Shown piece after piece: positions 43,302 through 51,535 of a stretch of DNA of 64,000 nt; the stretch's first letter is position 1; every line of letters starts with the position of its first letter. The notes under the pieces are model-generated. The model did no database searches. It worked only from the letters and a program-made list of their open reading frames with translations, and was not told the DNA's origin. The position numbers were made by a program, and so were the translations under genes. This stretch comes from B73-G16 sp964611295. Its GTDB lineage: Bacteria; Desulfobacterota; B13-G15. The stretch is taken from assembly GCA_964611295.1 (NCBI GenBank), contig CAZSWV010000001.1, positions 149,092 through 213,091 of the forward strand. Reading direction: 5' to 3'.

Positions 43302-43353
43302 AGCTGTAAAAGATCATAGCATAAAAGCCTCTAAACGATAGGAGAGAGCCCAT
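43291..43353 (-). CDS. Possible 20-codon leader ORF overlapping archease
   Basis: ATG 43353 has AGGAGGT at exactly 7 nt upstream, the best ribosome site of the region. The 20-residue hydrophobic product MGSLLSFRGFYAMIFYSYGV ends at a TGA inside archease codon 3-4, in the other frame. This could couple translation to archease, which lacks its own site. It may equally be chance, since no comparison is available. Confidence 0.35.
   Translation of the reverse strand: MGSLLSFRGFYAMIFYSYGV
43313..43321 (-). promoter_or_regulatory. Extended -10 box before archease
   Basis: Minus-strand TGC followed by TATGAT (TGn-TATAAT type), 11 nt before ATG 43301. Transcription from it would leave about 5 nt of leader. 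It conflicts with the leader ORF model, so at most one of the two is likely to dominate. Confidence 0.4.
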
Positions 43354-43423
43354 AAAGGGGACCTCCTTGACCTTTAGATCCAAGTAAAGGCCTCCACGGC
43401 TGCCCAAGGAAGTTTAGGCCGTA

Positions 43424-43653
43424 TTACTTTGACCTCGCCCAGAGGAGTTCACCTAGGTCCGCGTGATCGTTGACGTATAAATAAAGACCTGTGGCAAGGA
43501 CCTTAAACTTCGTTTGGGAATAGGGACCATACGAACTCAGGAGCAAAAGGGCATAAGGCTACTTGCTAAGAAAGGGACTAAAGCCTCCTGAGCCCAAAGG
43601 GCTACTTCCTGGATGACAATCTCTGGTTGCTTAAAAACAAAAAGCGGAAGTAA
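43424..43653 (-). pseudogene. Decayed 3' end of an unknown gene
   Basis: One minus-strand frame (43653 to 43537) reads through KQPEIVIQEVALWAQEALVP and then meets a stop. The overlapping next frame (43558 to 43424) continues YGPYSQTKFKVLATGLYLY, then VNDHADLGELLWARSK and TAA. Amino-acid use looks protein-like across the junction, as if one C-terminus had been split by a frameshift; a third frame further upstream (KLKIPALIQMITSAF) may be more of it. I recognise no family. Confidence 0.4.
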
Positions 43654-43724
43654 TCATCTGGATCAACGCTGGAATTTTAAGTTTCACATTCACCAAAGGG
43701 GTAAGAGTTTCTTTTAAGTGTTGC

Positions 43725-44564
43725 TTACCTTAACATGCCTTTGTTATCCGCGTTGATGTTTTTACGGTCTTTTAAGGCCTTTATTAGCCTTTTTCTCTCC
43801 TTTGCCATGAAGGGCTTCATTAAAAACTTCAGGAAACCGTATGTCAAAGAACTATCTAAAGATAGAGCTTTTAGAGAGTTCCACATCTGTTGTAAAAACT
43901 TCACTACAAACTTCAAGTCCCAAGGGCGCACTTCCAAGTCTTCATAGTCCACCAAAAGAAAGGACCATCTGTTTTCGTGCTCCTTTACCAATAGGTTTCC
44001 TGCTTTTAGGTCTTTATGTTGTAATCCTAGTTGGCGCAAAGTATGAAGAAAGGCCGCCAAGCTTTTTAAAAACTCCCTTTGCTCTTCTTTACGCAAGCTC
44101 GAAAGGCTTTGGACATATTGGTTGAGTTTTATAAAACCACTTGCACTACGATAGATCACATAACTGCGTAGGGAAAAAACGCCGAATTTTTTCTCAATGA
44201 CCAGCGCTATTGGTACGCTTGGACCGTTGAGAAGTGAGAAATATAAATTGGCGTTAAGCCATGCCTTTATGGGTTTTGAACAAAAAAGAGGGGTTTTTCT
44301 TATGAGCAAGTTGAACTTACGAAATTCTTTTACTATTATTTCCTCTTCTTGGTTAAGTTGGAAAACGGTTACTTTGCGTTTTTTTGTTGTTTTTATAATG
44401 CCTGGCTTTCTTTTTGAAATCATTTCCTTGTGGATCCTTATCCATTCGGCTAAGTTTTCTTTGTTATAGTCCTTATTAAAGATCAAAAGGAGGTTACCGT
44501 ATACTTCTTTTTGGGTGCTTACCCTTTCATAGGTTTTTGTCCTATTTTCTGTGAAAGCTTTCAT
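43725..44564 (-). CDS. Kdo/LPS-core kinase-like protein (WaaP/KdkA type)
   Basis: About 279 residues. LGLQHKDLKAGNLLV is the catalytic loop (HxDxKxxN) and LLVDYEDLE the metal-binding DFG-like motif of the small lipopolysaccharide kinase family. It probably phosphorylates a core sugar (heptose or Kdo) at the inner membrane. GAAGG precedes ATG 44564, which shares ATGA with the GT2 gene, so the longer frame to 44606 is rejected. The gene is rich in A/T and Lys, unlike most of the window. Confidence 0.78.
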   Translation of the reverse strand: MKAFTENRTKTYERVSTQKEVYGNLLLIFNKDYNKENLAEWIRIHKEMISKRKPGIIKTTKKRKVTVFQLNQEEEIIVKEFRKFNLLIRKTPLFCSKPIKAWLNANLYFSLLNGPSVPIALVIEKKFGVFSLRSYVIYRSASGFIKLNQYVQSLSSLRKEEQREFLKSLAAFLHTLRQLGLQHKDLKAGNLLVKEHENRWSFLLVDYEDLEVRPWDLKFVVKFLQQMWNSLKALSLDSSLTYGFLKFLMKPFMAKERKRLIKALKDRKNINADNKGMLR

Positions 44565-45331
44565 CGTTTTCCTTCGGGGGTATGTTTTACGTTTTGGAGT
44601 TCCCAAGTTTTAGCATACTTAAGAAAGACATAATAGGAGGACATGGTAGCTGCGATAAGTCCTGGGACTCCATCCAAAAAACCGCCCTTCAAGAAGTAGT
44701 TCCTGATGAACCTAAACGGAGGCCTTAAGAGGAGGTTTACGATCAAGGGGCCTTTTTTCCTCTTGAGGCTTGCGAAAAGCCCCGAGTACAAGTCCATGCG
44801 CTCGATATGATCCTTTAAATCACGAAAGCTGTAATGGAGGCATGGGTTTTTAAGCTTCTTTACTGGTCCATCGACTACTACCCTTGGGTCAAATTTTTCT
44901 CCTTCCCACTTACCCTTGTCACGCCGGTATATCCTTATTTTGTAATCTGGATACCACCCCCCGTGTCGGATCCATCTGCCTAGGTAAAAAGTCATACGAG
45001 GGACCTTGTAGCCTACATAGTGGTCCTCTTTTCCCAACTCCTCTTGTATCTCTCGAGCTAACTCTGGTGTCACTTCCTCATCTGAATCAAGGAACATGAC
45101 CCATTTATTGGAGGTCAAAGAAGCTGCGAAGTTGTATTCGTCCCGATAATTTGTCCATTCCTTTTGGAAGAACTTGTGGGCATAACGGCGACATATCTCA
45201 GGGGTTTGATCCACGCTGAAATGATCAACGACTACGATTTCGTCAGCCCATAAGATGCTTTTGAGGCATCTTTCAATGGTGTCTTCGTTGTTATAGGTTA
45301 GGATGTATACTGATAACTTTCCTTTCGCCAT
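44561..45331 (-). CDS. LPS-core family 2 glycosyltransferase (WaaE/KdtX-like)
   Basis: 256 residues. SVYILTYNNEDTIERCL, VVVDHFSVDQT and FLDSDEEVT are GT2 motifs, and HGGWYPDYKIRIYRR with LHYSFRDLKDHI is typical of the WaaE/KdtX group that add glucose to inner-core heptose. It overlaps the GT9 gene by 41 nt and the kinase-like gene by 4; AGGAG precedes ATG 45331. Confidence 0.88.
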   Translation of the reverse strand: MAKGKLSVYILTYNNEDTIERCLKSILWADEIVVVDHFSVDQTPEICRRYAHKFFQKEWTNYRDEYNFAASLTSNKWVMFLDSDEEVTPELAREIQEELGKEDHYVGYKVPRMTFYLGRWIRHGGWYPDYKIRIYRRDKGKWEGEKFDPRVVVDGPVKKLKNPCLHYSFRDLKDHIERMDLYSGLFASLKRKKGPLIVNLLLRPPFRFIRNYFLKGGFLDGVPGLIAATMSSYYVFLKYAKTWELQNVKHTPEGKR

Positions 45332-46307
45332 TGATAAGGTCTCCTATGGCCTTGTGTACTTCGTCAACGGTAATGGAGGTCATACAGAGCGGGCTACCTT
45401 TAGGGCACTTCCTCTTAAAGCATGGGCTACAAGGTAGTTCGTGTCTTATGACAATCCCGCCTCTCCATGGTCCTGTAACCTTAGGGTCAGTGGGACCAAA
45501 AAGGGCCACAACGGGCACCCCTAAGGCCACAGCGAGGTGCATAGTCCCAGTATCGTTGCTCACAAGGGCCTTCATCCGTTTAAGAAGCGCAACTAGCTGT
45601 TTTAAAGAGGTCTTCCCTGTAAGGTCAAGTATTCTTTTGCCCACCCTTTCTTTAATCCTCAAGTTCTTGTCCACCTCTCGCTTTGTGCCGAGTAGTACGG
45701 GGACTATACCTTCTTTAAGGAGTTTATCGCTTAACTCAGCAAAGCTCTCTTCGGGCCAACATTTCGCCTCTCCGTAATTGGAGCCCGTATTAAGGGCTAT
45801 ATACGGGAAACTTCTCCCCTGCCCCAAGGCCCTATCTACCTCTTCCTCGATCTGGGGGTCAACCTTAAAGGTGGGGAAGGAAACATGGGAGAGGGTTCCA
45901 AAGGAAGCCTCCATTAGCCTTAAGTAGGAGACTATCCGATGTTCGAAACCATATGACTTCACCCTTTTGGTCAGAAGGAAGGACTTTGCTGGAGGTTCAA
46001 AACCTATCCTCTCTTTGGCTTGGGTTAACCAGGCGGCAAACGCCGAAAGGTGAGAGCGACTCAAAACGAAGCAATAAGAAAAACTCCCTTTACGTAACTC
46101 ATAGCCCAATTTGATCTCGTTGAACTTGTGCCCTTTTATAGGAATTATCCTGTCCACACACGGGTTCATGTCCCATAAGTCCTTTAAACCTTCCCGTACA
46201 ACTACCGTCACCTCACAACCTGGTACGACTTCCTTCAAAGCCAAACTTAGCGGGAAGGCCATCACCGCATCGCCAAGCCAATTGGGAGACCGTAATAGTA
46301 CCTTCAT
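45291..46307 (-). CDS. waaF: Heptosyltransferase family 9 (WaaF-like)
   Basis: 338 residues. RSPNWLGDAVMAFPLSLAL at the N-terminus is characteristic of heptosyltransferase II; NTGSNYGEAKCWPEE and SNDTGTMHLAVALGVPVVAL form the ADP-heptose site. It adds the second heptose of the LPS inner core. It is divergent from the broken ArnT-like gene 49 bp away. Confidence 0.9.
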   Translation of the reverse strand: MKVLLRSPNWLGDAVMAFPLSLALKEVVPGCEVTVVVREGLKDLWDMNPCVDRIIPIKGHKFNEIKLGYELRKGSFSYCFVLSRSHLSAFAAWLTQAKERIGFEPPAKSFLLTKRVKSYGFEHRIVSYLRLMEASFGTLSHVSFPTFKVDPQIEEEVDRALGQGRSFPYIALNTGSNYGEAKCWPEESFAELSDKLLKEGIVPVLLGTKREVDKNLRIKERVGKRILDLTGKTSLKQLVALLKRMKALVSNDTGTMHLAVALGVPVVALFGPTDPKVTGPWRGGIVIRHELPCSPCFKRKCPKGSPLCMTSITVDEVHKAIGDLINGERKVISIHPNL

Positions 46308-46356
46308 AGGCTACATCGTTGACATCCAACTGGAAGATAGTTTAAAAGCTCAAAAA

Positions 46357-47183
46357 GTGGAGGTCAATGAAAAACGCTTTTGCTTACTTTCCCTTTCCTT
46401 AGTGGGTATTACCCTTTTACTTTGCAAACTTTGGCAAGGAGACCTTCGGGGGGATTCATTATTTTACGCTGAAAGGGGGTTTGTAGAGCGTAGGTTTTGG
46501 CTTCCTTTAGCGATAGGTATCGGGAGTTTTATATGGTGGCTTACCTTGATGTACTTGCGGCAGGGCGAGGCCTTTTTATCGACCTNNNNNNNNNNNNNNN
46601 NNNNNNNNNNNNNNNNNNNNNNNNNNNNNNNNNNNNNNNNNNNNNNNNNNNNNNNNNNNNNNNNNNNNNNNNNNNNNNNNNNNNNGCTTTTTCTTATTCA
46701 AAAGGAAAAGTGTACTATTTGAAAGTCTTATTTGAAAATTATTGGCCATGGCTTTTATTTCTGCCTTTTTCTTGCATAATCTTTTTCAGGAGAGCTTCAA
46801 AAGAACAGAAGGTTTTCATCCTTGTTTGGGTGTTTGTGGTAACGATTTCCGTATTGTTTCCGAAGCCTGAATATGGAAGGTATTTGCTACCCCTTTATAT
46901 GCCCTTGTCGGTGCTAATAGGGATGTTTTTATCGGAATCGATATTGAGGATTAATTTGATAAAATTGGCCCGCTGTGTTGCGTTACTTAGCATATGTAGC
47001 TTTTTTATCTTAAACGTCTTTCCAATCAGACTTCATAAAGAGGAATATAGAGACCTACGGGCTTTAGAACCTATGGTTCACTTTCATATGAAAGAAGGGA
47101 AGGGTCAAAGCATACAATTGGTTTATCTGAATCCAAGGGTTTACAGTGCGGTACTTTTTTACCTTTTGGCCCAGTGCGAATGA
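46357..47183 (+). CDS. ArnT-like glycosyltransferase, incomplete and interrupted by an assembly gap
   Basis: Left of the gap, from GTG 46357: an N-terminal helix, then LRGDSLFYAE, the first-loop motif of ArnT/PMT enzymes, followed immediately by a mid-protein segment (WLPLAIGIGSFIWWLTLMYL, RQGEAFL). The first-loop-to-mid region (about 150 residues, several helices, including the Lys-Pro-Pro motif) is missing. Right of the gap: the C-terminal membrane part (FENYWPWLLFLP, KPEYGRYLLPLY). Frames differ across the N run, whose true length is unknown. A real internal deletion and a collapsed assembly are both possible. ATGA overlap with the next gene. Confidence 0.7.
46586..46685. other. Assembly gap, 100 N
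   Basis: Exactly 100 consecutive N, the conventional placeholder for a scaffold gap of unknown length, inside the ArnT-like gene. The distance across it should not be trusted. Confidence 0.98.
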
Positions 47184-48292
47184 GCGTGAGGGTGCTTCAC
47201 ATTGACACAGAAAGGGGGTGGAGGGGAGGGGAGGAACAGGTCAAAAACCTTATAAATTGGTCGAGCACCGAAGGGGTGGAACACATTTTGGTGGTCCCAA
47301 AAGGATCAGTTTTGGAAAGAAGGGTTCAGGAGTTAAAGGTCAAGGCCCTTTATGCAATGCCCCTTTTAGGGGAATGGGACTTGTTTGCGGCAAGGAATAT
47401 AGCAAAGGTGGTGAGATCCCATGGGGTAATGGTCATCCATGCTCATACTGCCCATGCTCATTCTTTGGCTTTGTTGGCCAAAGCTTTGTTGAGAGGCAGG
47501 GCGAAGGTGGTGGTGACAAGAAGGGTTGACTTTCACCCGTTGAGGGGGAGGTTTAAACGGATTAAGAAGTGGAAATACCTATACGGTGTGGACGTTTATG
47601 TGGCCATATCGCAAAAGGTAAAAGAAGTCCTCCTGACTACTGGTGTCCCTGAGGCTAAAGTTAGGGTGATATATAGCGGGGTTGACCCCAATAGGGTGCA
47701 AGGGGGAAAGGGTGAGGTTTTAAAGAAGAAATATTCGATAGGGGACATGACATTTGTCATAGGTAACCTTTCCCATTTTGTACCCCATAAAGCACATGAG
47801 GATTTGATAGAGGCCTTTAAGGTGGTAAAGGAAAGGGGTTATAAGGTTAAGCTTTTCCTTGCAGGGAAAGGTGAAAGGGAATCCTTTTTGAAAGATATGG
47901 TAAAAAGGTTTGGACTTGAGACAGACGTGTACTTTATCGGATTTCAGGAAGAGGTGAAGGACCTTTTTGCTTTTTTTGACCTCTTTGTCGTCAGTAGCCG
48001 TGAGGAAGGCCTTTGCAGTTCCATAATAGAAGCCTTCATAGCAGGGGTTCCCGTAGTGGCAACAGATGCTGGAGGCATCCCCGAGTTGGTAAAGGATAGG
48101 CTTACTGGCCTTCTAGCAAAAAAGGGTGATCCTTTGTCCTTAGCGCAGAAGATCTCTTTTGCCCTGGAGAACATGTCTTTTATGAAAGAGATGGCAGAAA
48201 AGGCAAGGAACTTTGCCCTTGAAAACTTAACAGCGGAGAAGATGTCAAAGGAATACCTCAGGGTGTACGAAGAAATTACTGGGATGACATGA
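47180..48292 (+). CDS. Family 4 glycosyltransferase
   Basis: 370 residues, GT-B fold. The N-terminal domain starts VRVLHIDTERGWRGGEEQV with the Gly-rich donor loop; the C-terminal domain has LSHFVPHKAHEDLIEAF and the EX7E motif in SREEGLCSSIIEAFIAGVPV. It adds a sugar to LPS core or another surface glycan. ATG 47180 shares ATGA with the truncated ArnT-like gene, so it is preferred to GTG 47174. Confidence 0.9.
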   Translation: MSVRVLHIDTERGWRGGEEQVKNLINWSSTEGVEHILVVPKGSVLERRVQELKVKALYAMPLLGEWDLFAARNIAKVVRSHGVMVIHAHTAHAHSLALLAKALLRGRAKVVVTRRVDFHPLRGRFKRIKKWKYLYGVDVYVAISQKVKEVLLTTGVPEAKVRVIYSGVDPNRVQGGKGEVLKKKYSIGDMTFVIGNLSHFVPHKAHEDLIEAFKVVKERGYKVKLFLAGKGERESFLKDMVKRFGLETDVYFIGFQEEVKDLFAFFDLFVVSSREEGLCSSIIEAFIAGVPVVATDAGGIPELVKDRLTGLLAKKGDPLSLAQKISFALENMSFMKEMAEKARNFALENLTAEKMSKEYLRVYEEITGMT

Positions 48293-48302
48293 CCGCTACG
48301 TC

Positions 48303-48331
48303 TTGCAAAGGATGGCGTTTTTACGTAAGCT
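48303..48331 (+). promoter_or_regulatory. Candidate promoter of the NEW3-ABC-M16 operon
   Basis: TTGCAA (48303-48308), 17-bp spacer, TAAGCT (48326-48331), giving a start near 48338, about 40 nt before ATG 48380. Only moderate match. Confidence 0.35.
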
Positions 48332-48379
48332 TTTAAATGCAACATCGTTTTTAGCGTCCTTAAGAAAAGGAGGAGGGAG

Positions 48380-49642
48380 ATGGTGAACTTAAGGGGGAAA
48401 GGGTGGGGTATCCTTTCGATGGTGTTGTTTCTGTTTTTAGCTCCATTTCTTTGGGCACAGGAAGGTGAGAAGGAGGTTACAAAAGAAAGGGACTTTTTGC
48501 TATTGAGTGAATCCAATCGGGTTGTTATAGGGCTTGACAAAAAGGAGTGGGAGTTTGATCTGAAACTGGTAAACAAAGGAAAACAGCAAGAGGAAGTGTT
48601 GTTGTCGGTGCAGGCCCCTCCTGGTTGGAAGGCAAACGTACAGAAAAAGTGGGATGGTTACGAAGTAAAGGGCGTCACTTTAGGGCCTGATGACGAGAAC
48701 AAGTCGGTCCTACTTTCCTTGAAGGTGGTGGCTCCAGAAAGGGTCAAAGAGGGGGTCGATTACCTTTTTAGGGTGAAGGCGCAGACCGTAGACGGCAAGA
48801 TAGTTAAGTCCCTCGATTATGTGTTGAGTTTCAAAAAAGGGGTGAAAGCGGCAGAAGCAAAGGCCATAAAGGTGAAAGCGGAATACCCCTCTCTTAAGGG
48901 AGCACCTGGTGATAAGTTCGAGTATGTGCTCGAGATAAAAAACGACAGCGATAAGGCTCAGAGCTTTGAGCTATTGGCAGAAGCCCCTGCAGGATGGGCT
49001 TCTTATTGCACACCGAGGTGGGAGGAGGAAAAGAAGATATCCATGATAAAAGTAGACGCCAAAAGTTCCGAATGGATAAAGTTCTTCCTGGTTCCCCCAC
49101 CTATGGTGAAGACCGGGGAGTACCCTGCAAGGCTTGTAGTGAAATCTGAAACTGAGCAAACCAGTGTGGACCTTAAAGCGGTCATAAGTGGCACATACGA
49201 GTTGAAGTTGGCCAGCGAAGCGGAGGTCTTTGGCAGTGGGGAGACCAGGAACGTAAAAGCCATCGCTGGAAGGGAGAAACGGTGGGTGCTCTTTGTGTGG
49301 AACGAGGGGTCGGCTCCTATAACTGACCTCAACTTTTACGTGACCTCCAAGCCTAAGGACTGGGAGGTGAACTTTGAGCCGAAGAAGATACCTACTCTTA
49401 ACCCCATCGATCCCCGTGCCCCTGAGTTTCACAAAGTAGAAGTGAAGATAAAGCCAAAAGAGAAAGCCGTACCAGGGGACTATGTGGTTGGGATTTCAGT
49501 TGCTGGTAAAGAGGACAAGGCCGATTTGGAATTGAGGGTAACAGTGGGCAAGCCAGCGGTTTGGGGTTGGATTGGGGTAGGGATAGTTGGGGTTGTCGTT
49601 GCGGCTTTGGTGTTGGTCTTTGTAAAACTCGGGAGAAGATGA
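48380..49642 (+). CDS. Membrane-anchored protein with three NEW3/Ig-like repeats
   Basis: 420 residues: signal peptide (about 1-28, ending LWAQ), three tandem beta-sandwich repeats each carrying a Pro/Gly-Trp turn (PPGWKANV, PAGWASYC, KPKDWEVNF) like NPCBM-associated NEW3 domains, and a C-terminal helix (WIGVGIVGVVVAALVLVFV, about 395-415) ending in a basic tail. It should stand on the outer side of the inner membrane. GGAGGAGGG precedes the start. It overlaps the ABC ATPase gene by ATGA, suggesting it is a partner of that exporter. Confidence 0.82.
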   Translation: MVNLRGKGWGILSMVLFLFLAPFLWAQEGEKEVTKERDFLLLSESNRVVIGLDKKEWEFDLKLVNKGKQQEEVLLSVQAPPGWKANVQKKWDGYEVKGVTLGPDDENKSVLLSLKVVAPERVKEGVDYLFRVKAQTVDGKIVKSLDYVLSFKKGVKAAEAKAIKVKAEYPSLKGAPGDKFEYVLEIKNDSDKAQSFELLAEAPAGWASYCTPRWEEEKKISMIKVDAKSSEWIKFFLVPPPMVKTGEYPARLVVKSETEQTSVDLKAVISGTYELKLASEAEVFGSGETRNVKAIAGREKRWVLFVWNEGSAPITDLNFYVTSKPKDWEVNFEPKKIPTLNPIDPRAPEFHKVEVKIKPKEKAVPGDYVVGISVAGKEDKADLELRVTVGKPAVWGWIGVGIVGVVVAALVLVFVKLGRR

Positions 49643-50577
49643 GGATGGAGTTTCTAGTAGAGGCAAAGGGGCTTAAAAAATATTACGGAAAAGTAAAAGC
49701 GGTAGATGGGCTCGACCTCTTTATACGGAAAGGGGAGATCTATGGCCTATTGGGGCCAAATGGTGCGGGTAAGACCACAACTATACTCATGCTTTTAGGG
49801 CTAACAGAACCCACTGAAGGTGAGCTTTGGGTATGTGGCTTTGACCCCACGCGGGATCCCCTTAAAGTGAAGAGGATCACAGGGTATCTTCCAGAAAACG
49901 TAGGCTTTTATGAGGACCTCACCGCTTGGGAAAACCTTTACTATATAGCAAGGCTTAACGGACTATCGCGTAAGGAAGCACAGAGGAAGATCGAAGAGGC
50001 CCTAGGGGAAGTAGGGCTGCAAGAGGTTGCCCATCGTCAAGTAAAGACCTTCTCAAAAGGGATGAAACAACGCTTGGGGATAGCGGAAGTATTGCTGAAG
50101 GAACCTCAACTTGCCATTTTGGACGAGCCGACCTCGGGCATAGACCCTGAAGGTGCCCATCACATTTTGGAGCTCATAGCACGCATGAACAAGGAAAAGG
50201 GGCTTACCATCCTCTTATCCTCTCATCTTTTGCACCAAGTGCAGAGGATCTGCCATCGCATGGGGATAATAAACAAGGGAAAGCTTGTAGCAGAAGGTAG
50301 CCTAAGCGAATTAAGGGAAAAGACCATGGAAGGCGGCACCTATACCTTTTACCTAAAGGCAGAACCTTTGTCAGATGGATTGATTAACGCCCTTAAAGGG
50401 ATAAGAGGGGTGATGGAGGTCCTTAAGGAAGGCGATGTGCTGAAGATAAAGGCTAATGAAGACTTAAGGGGGCAGATTTCTCAGAAGGTCTTCGAGAGCA
50501 GGGCACAGCTTTTGGAGCTTAAAGGGATGGAGTATACCCTTGAGGAGATCTACCTGAAGTACTTCCAGGAGGCATAA
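49639..50577 (+). CDS. ABC-2 exporter ATP-binding protein
   Basis: 312 residues. Walker A GPNGAGKTT, signature FSKGMKQRLG, Walker B LAILDEPTSG and the H-loop in LLSSHLLHQ, then a C-terminal extension (about 215-312) typical of CcmA/YhaQ-like ATPases of ABC-2 transporters. ATG 49639 shares ATGA with the NEW3 gene; a longer frame to 49561 is rejected. Confidence 0.95.
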   Translation: MRMEFLVEAKGLKKYYGKVKAVDGLDLFIRKGEIYGLLGPNGAGKTTTILMLLGLTEPTEGELWVCGFDPTRDPLKVKRITGYLPENVGFYEDLTAWENLYYIARLNGLSRKEAQRKIEEALGEVGLQEVAHRQVKTFSKGMKQRLGIAEVLLKEPQLAILDEPTSGIDPEGAHHILELIARMNKEKGLTILLSSHLLHQVQRICHRMGIINKGKLVAEGSLSELREKTMEGGTYTFYLKAEPLSDGLINALKGIRGVMEVLKEGDVLKIKANEDLRGQISQKVFESRAQLLELKGMEYTLEEIYLKYFQEA

Positions 50578-51516
50578 ATGAGTGGTCTTTGGATGGTCCT
50601 TTGGAAGGAATTGAACGACAACTTTTCGAGTAAGCGTTTCTTGATAATGTTCCTTATCATATGTTTTGTGGGTATGGCGTCATGCTACGTTTCTGCCCAG
50701 GGTTTAAAAGGGAGTTTGGAAGAATTCCCCACGGAATATGTCTTCCTCAGGCTTTTCGTCTTAACGGGGGAAAGTTTACCTTCTTTTGCGGTATTTTTGG
50801 CCTTTTTTGCACCTTTGTTAGGGGTGATATTCGGTTTTGATGCTGTAAATAGCGAGTTTTCCCAAAGGACAGTAAGCCGTGTCCTATCTCAACCCCTCCA
50901 TAGGGACGCATGGATAAACGGCAAGTTCTTAGCTGGGTTCATCACCTTGGCCATCCTCCTTACAAGCATCGTGTTGTTGATCATAGGGATAGGCATAAGC
51001 ATGTTGGGGTTTCCGCCTGAACTGGGAGAATTAGCGCGTATAGGCATCTTTTTAGGGGTGAGTATCGTTTATGTTGGTTTTTGGCTTGCCTTGGGTGTTT
51101 TGTTTTCCATATTGCTTGACCGCACAGTGAGTTCGGCCCTTGCCTCTATTGCGGTTTGGGTGTTTTTTACTTTCTTCATCTATATGCTGGCAGGGATCCT
51201 AGCAGATCGGTTGGCACCTCTTGGTCCAAAGGCCACAGTGGAGGCTTGGCTTAAGCACGTCCAGGTGAGGGATGCTGTTTTGAAATTTTCGCCCACTACG
51301 GTCTTCAATGAGGCAGTAACCGCCATACTTATGCCTACTTACAAAGGACTAGGGATTATGGCCCTTTTTGCGGGTGAAGAGATACCACAAGGGCCGCTTT
51401 CCATCGGTCAGAGCCTGTTGGTCGTCTGGCCACAATTGACCATCTTAGTGGCAATGGCCCTCATATGTTTTACCATCTCTTATGCGGTTTTCATGAAGAG
51501 GGAAATAAGGAGCTAA
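50578..51516 (+). CDS. ABC-2 family permease
   Basis: 312 residues, six transmembrane helices, with FDAVNSEFSQRTVSRVLSQP, the cytoplasmic motif of ABC-2 permeases of the NosY/YhaP kind. It begins directly after the ATPase stop codon with AGGAGG upstream. Partner of the preceding ATPase; substrate unknown. The M16 peptidase follows 19 bp later. Confidence 0.93.
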   Translation: MSGLWMVLWKELNDNFSSKRFLIMFLIICFVGMASCYVSAQGLKGSLEEFPTEYVFLRLFVLTGESLPSFAVFLAFFAPLLGVIFGFDAVNSEFSQRTVSRVLSQPLHRDAWINGKFLAGFITLAILLTSIVLLIIGIGISMLGFPPELGELARIGIFLGVSIVYVGFWLALGVLFSILLDRTVSSALASIAVWVFFTFFIYMLAGILADRLAPLGPKATVEAWLKHVQVRDAVLKFSPTTVFNEAVTAILMPTYKGLGIMALFAGEEIPQGPLSIGQSLLVVWPQLTILVAMALICFTISYAVFMKREIRS

Positions 51517-51535
51517 TAGGAGAAACGCAGTACAA

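Larger units (their letters stand above)
43302..43724. other. 423-bp stretch without an intact gene
   Basis: Between the Kdo-kinase-like gene and archease. On the minus strand it holds coding-like fragments in different frames (43424-43653), then the archease promoter/leader region. An AGCCC-AAA-GGGCT hairpin at 43591-43603 lacks a T-run. No tRNA or known structured RNA was recognised. Confidence 0.6.

Noticed and set aside
43591..43603. AGCCC-AAA-GGGCT hairpin as a terminator
   Set aside because: No T-run on either strand; it falls inside the decayed coding sequence.
43302..43724. RNase P RNA, SRP RNA, tmRNA or tRNA in the gene-free stretch
   Set aside because: None of their conserved core sequences was found on either strand.
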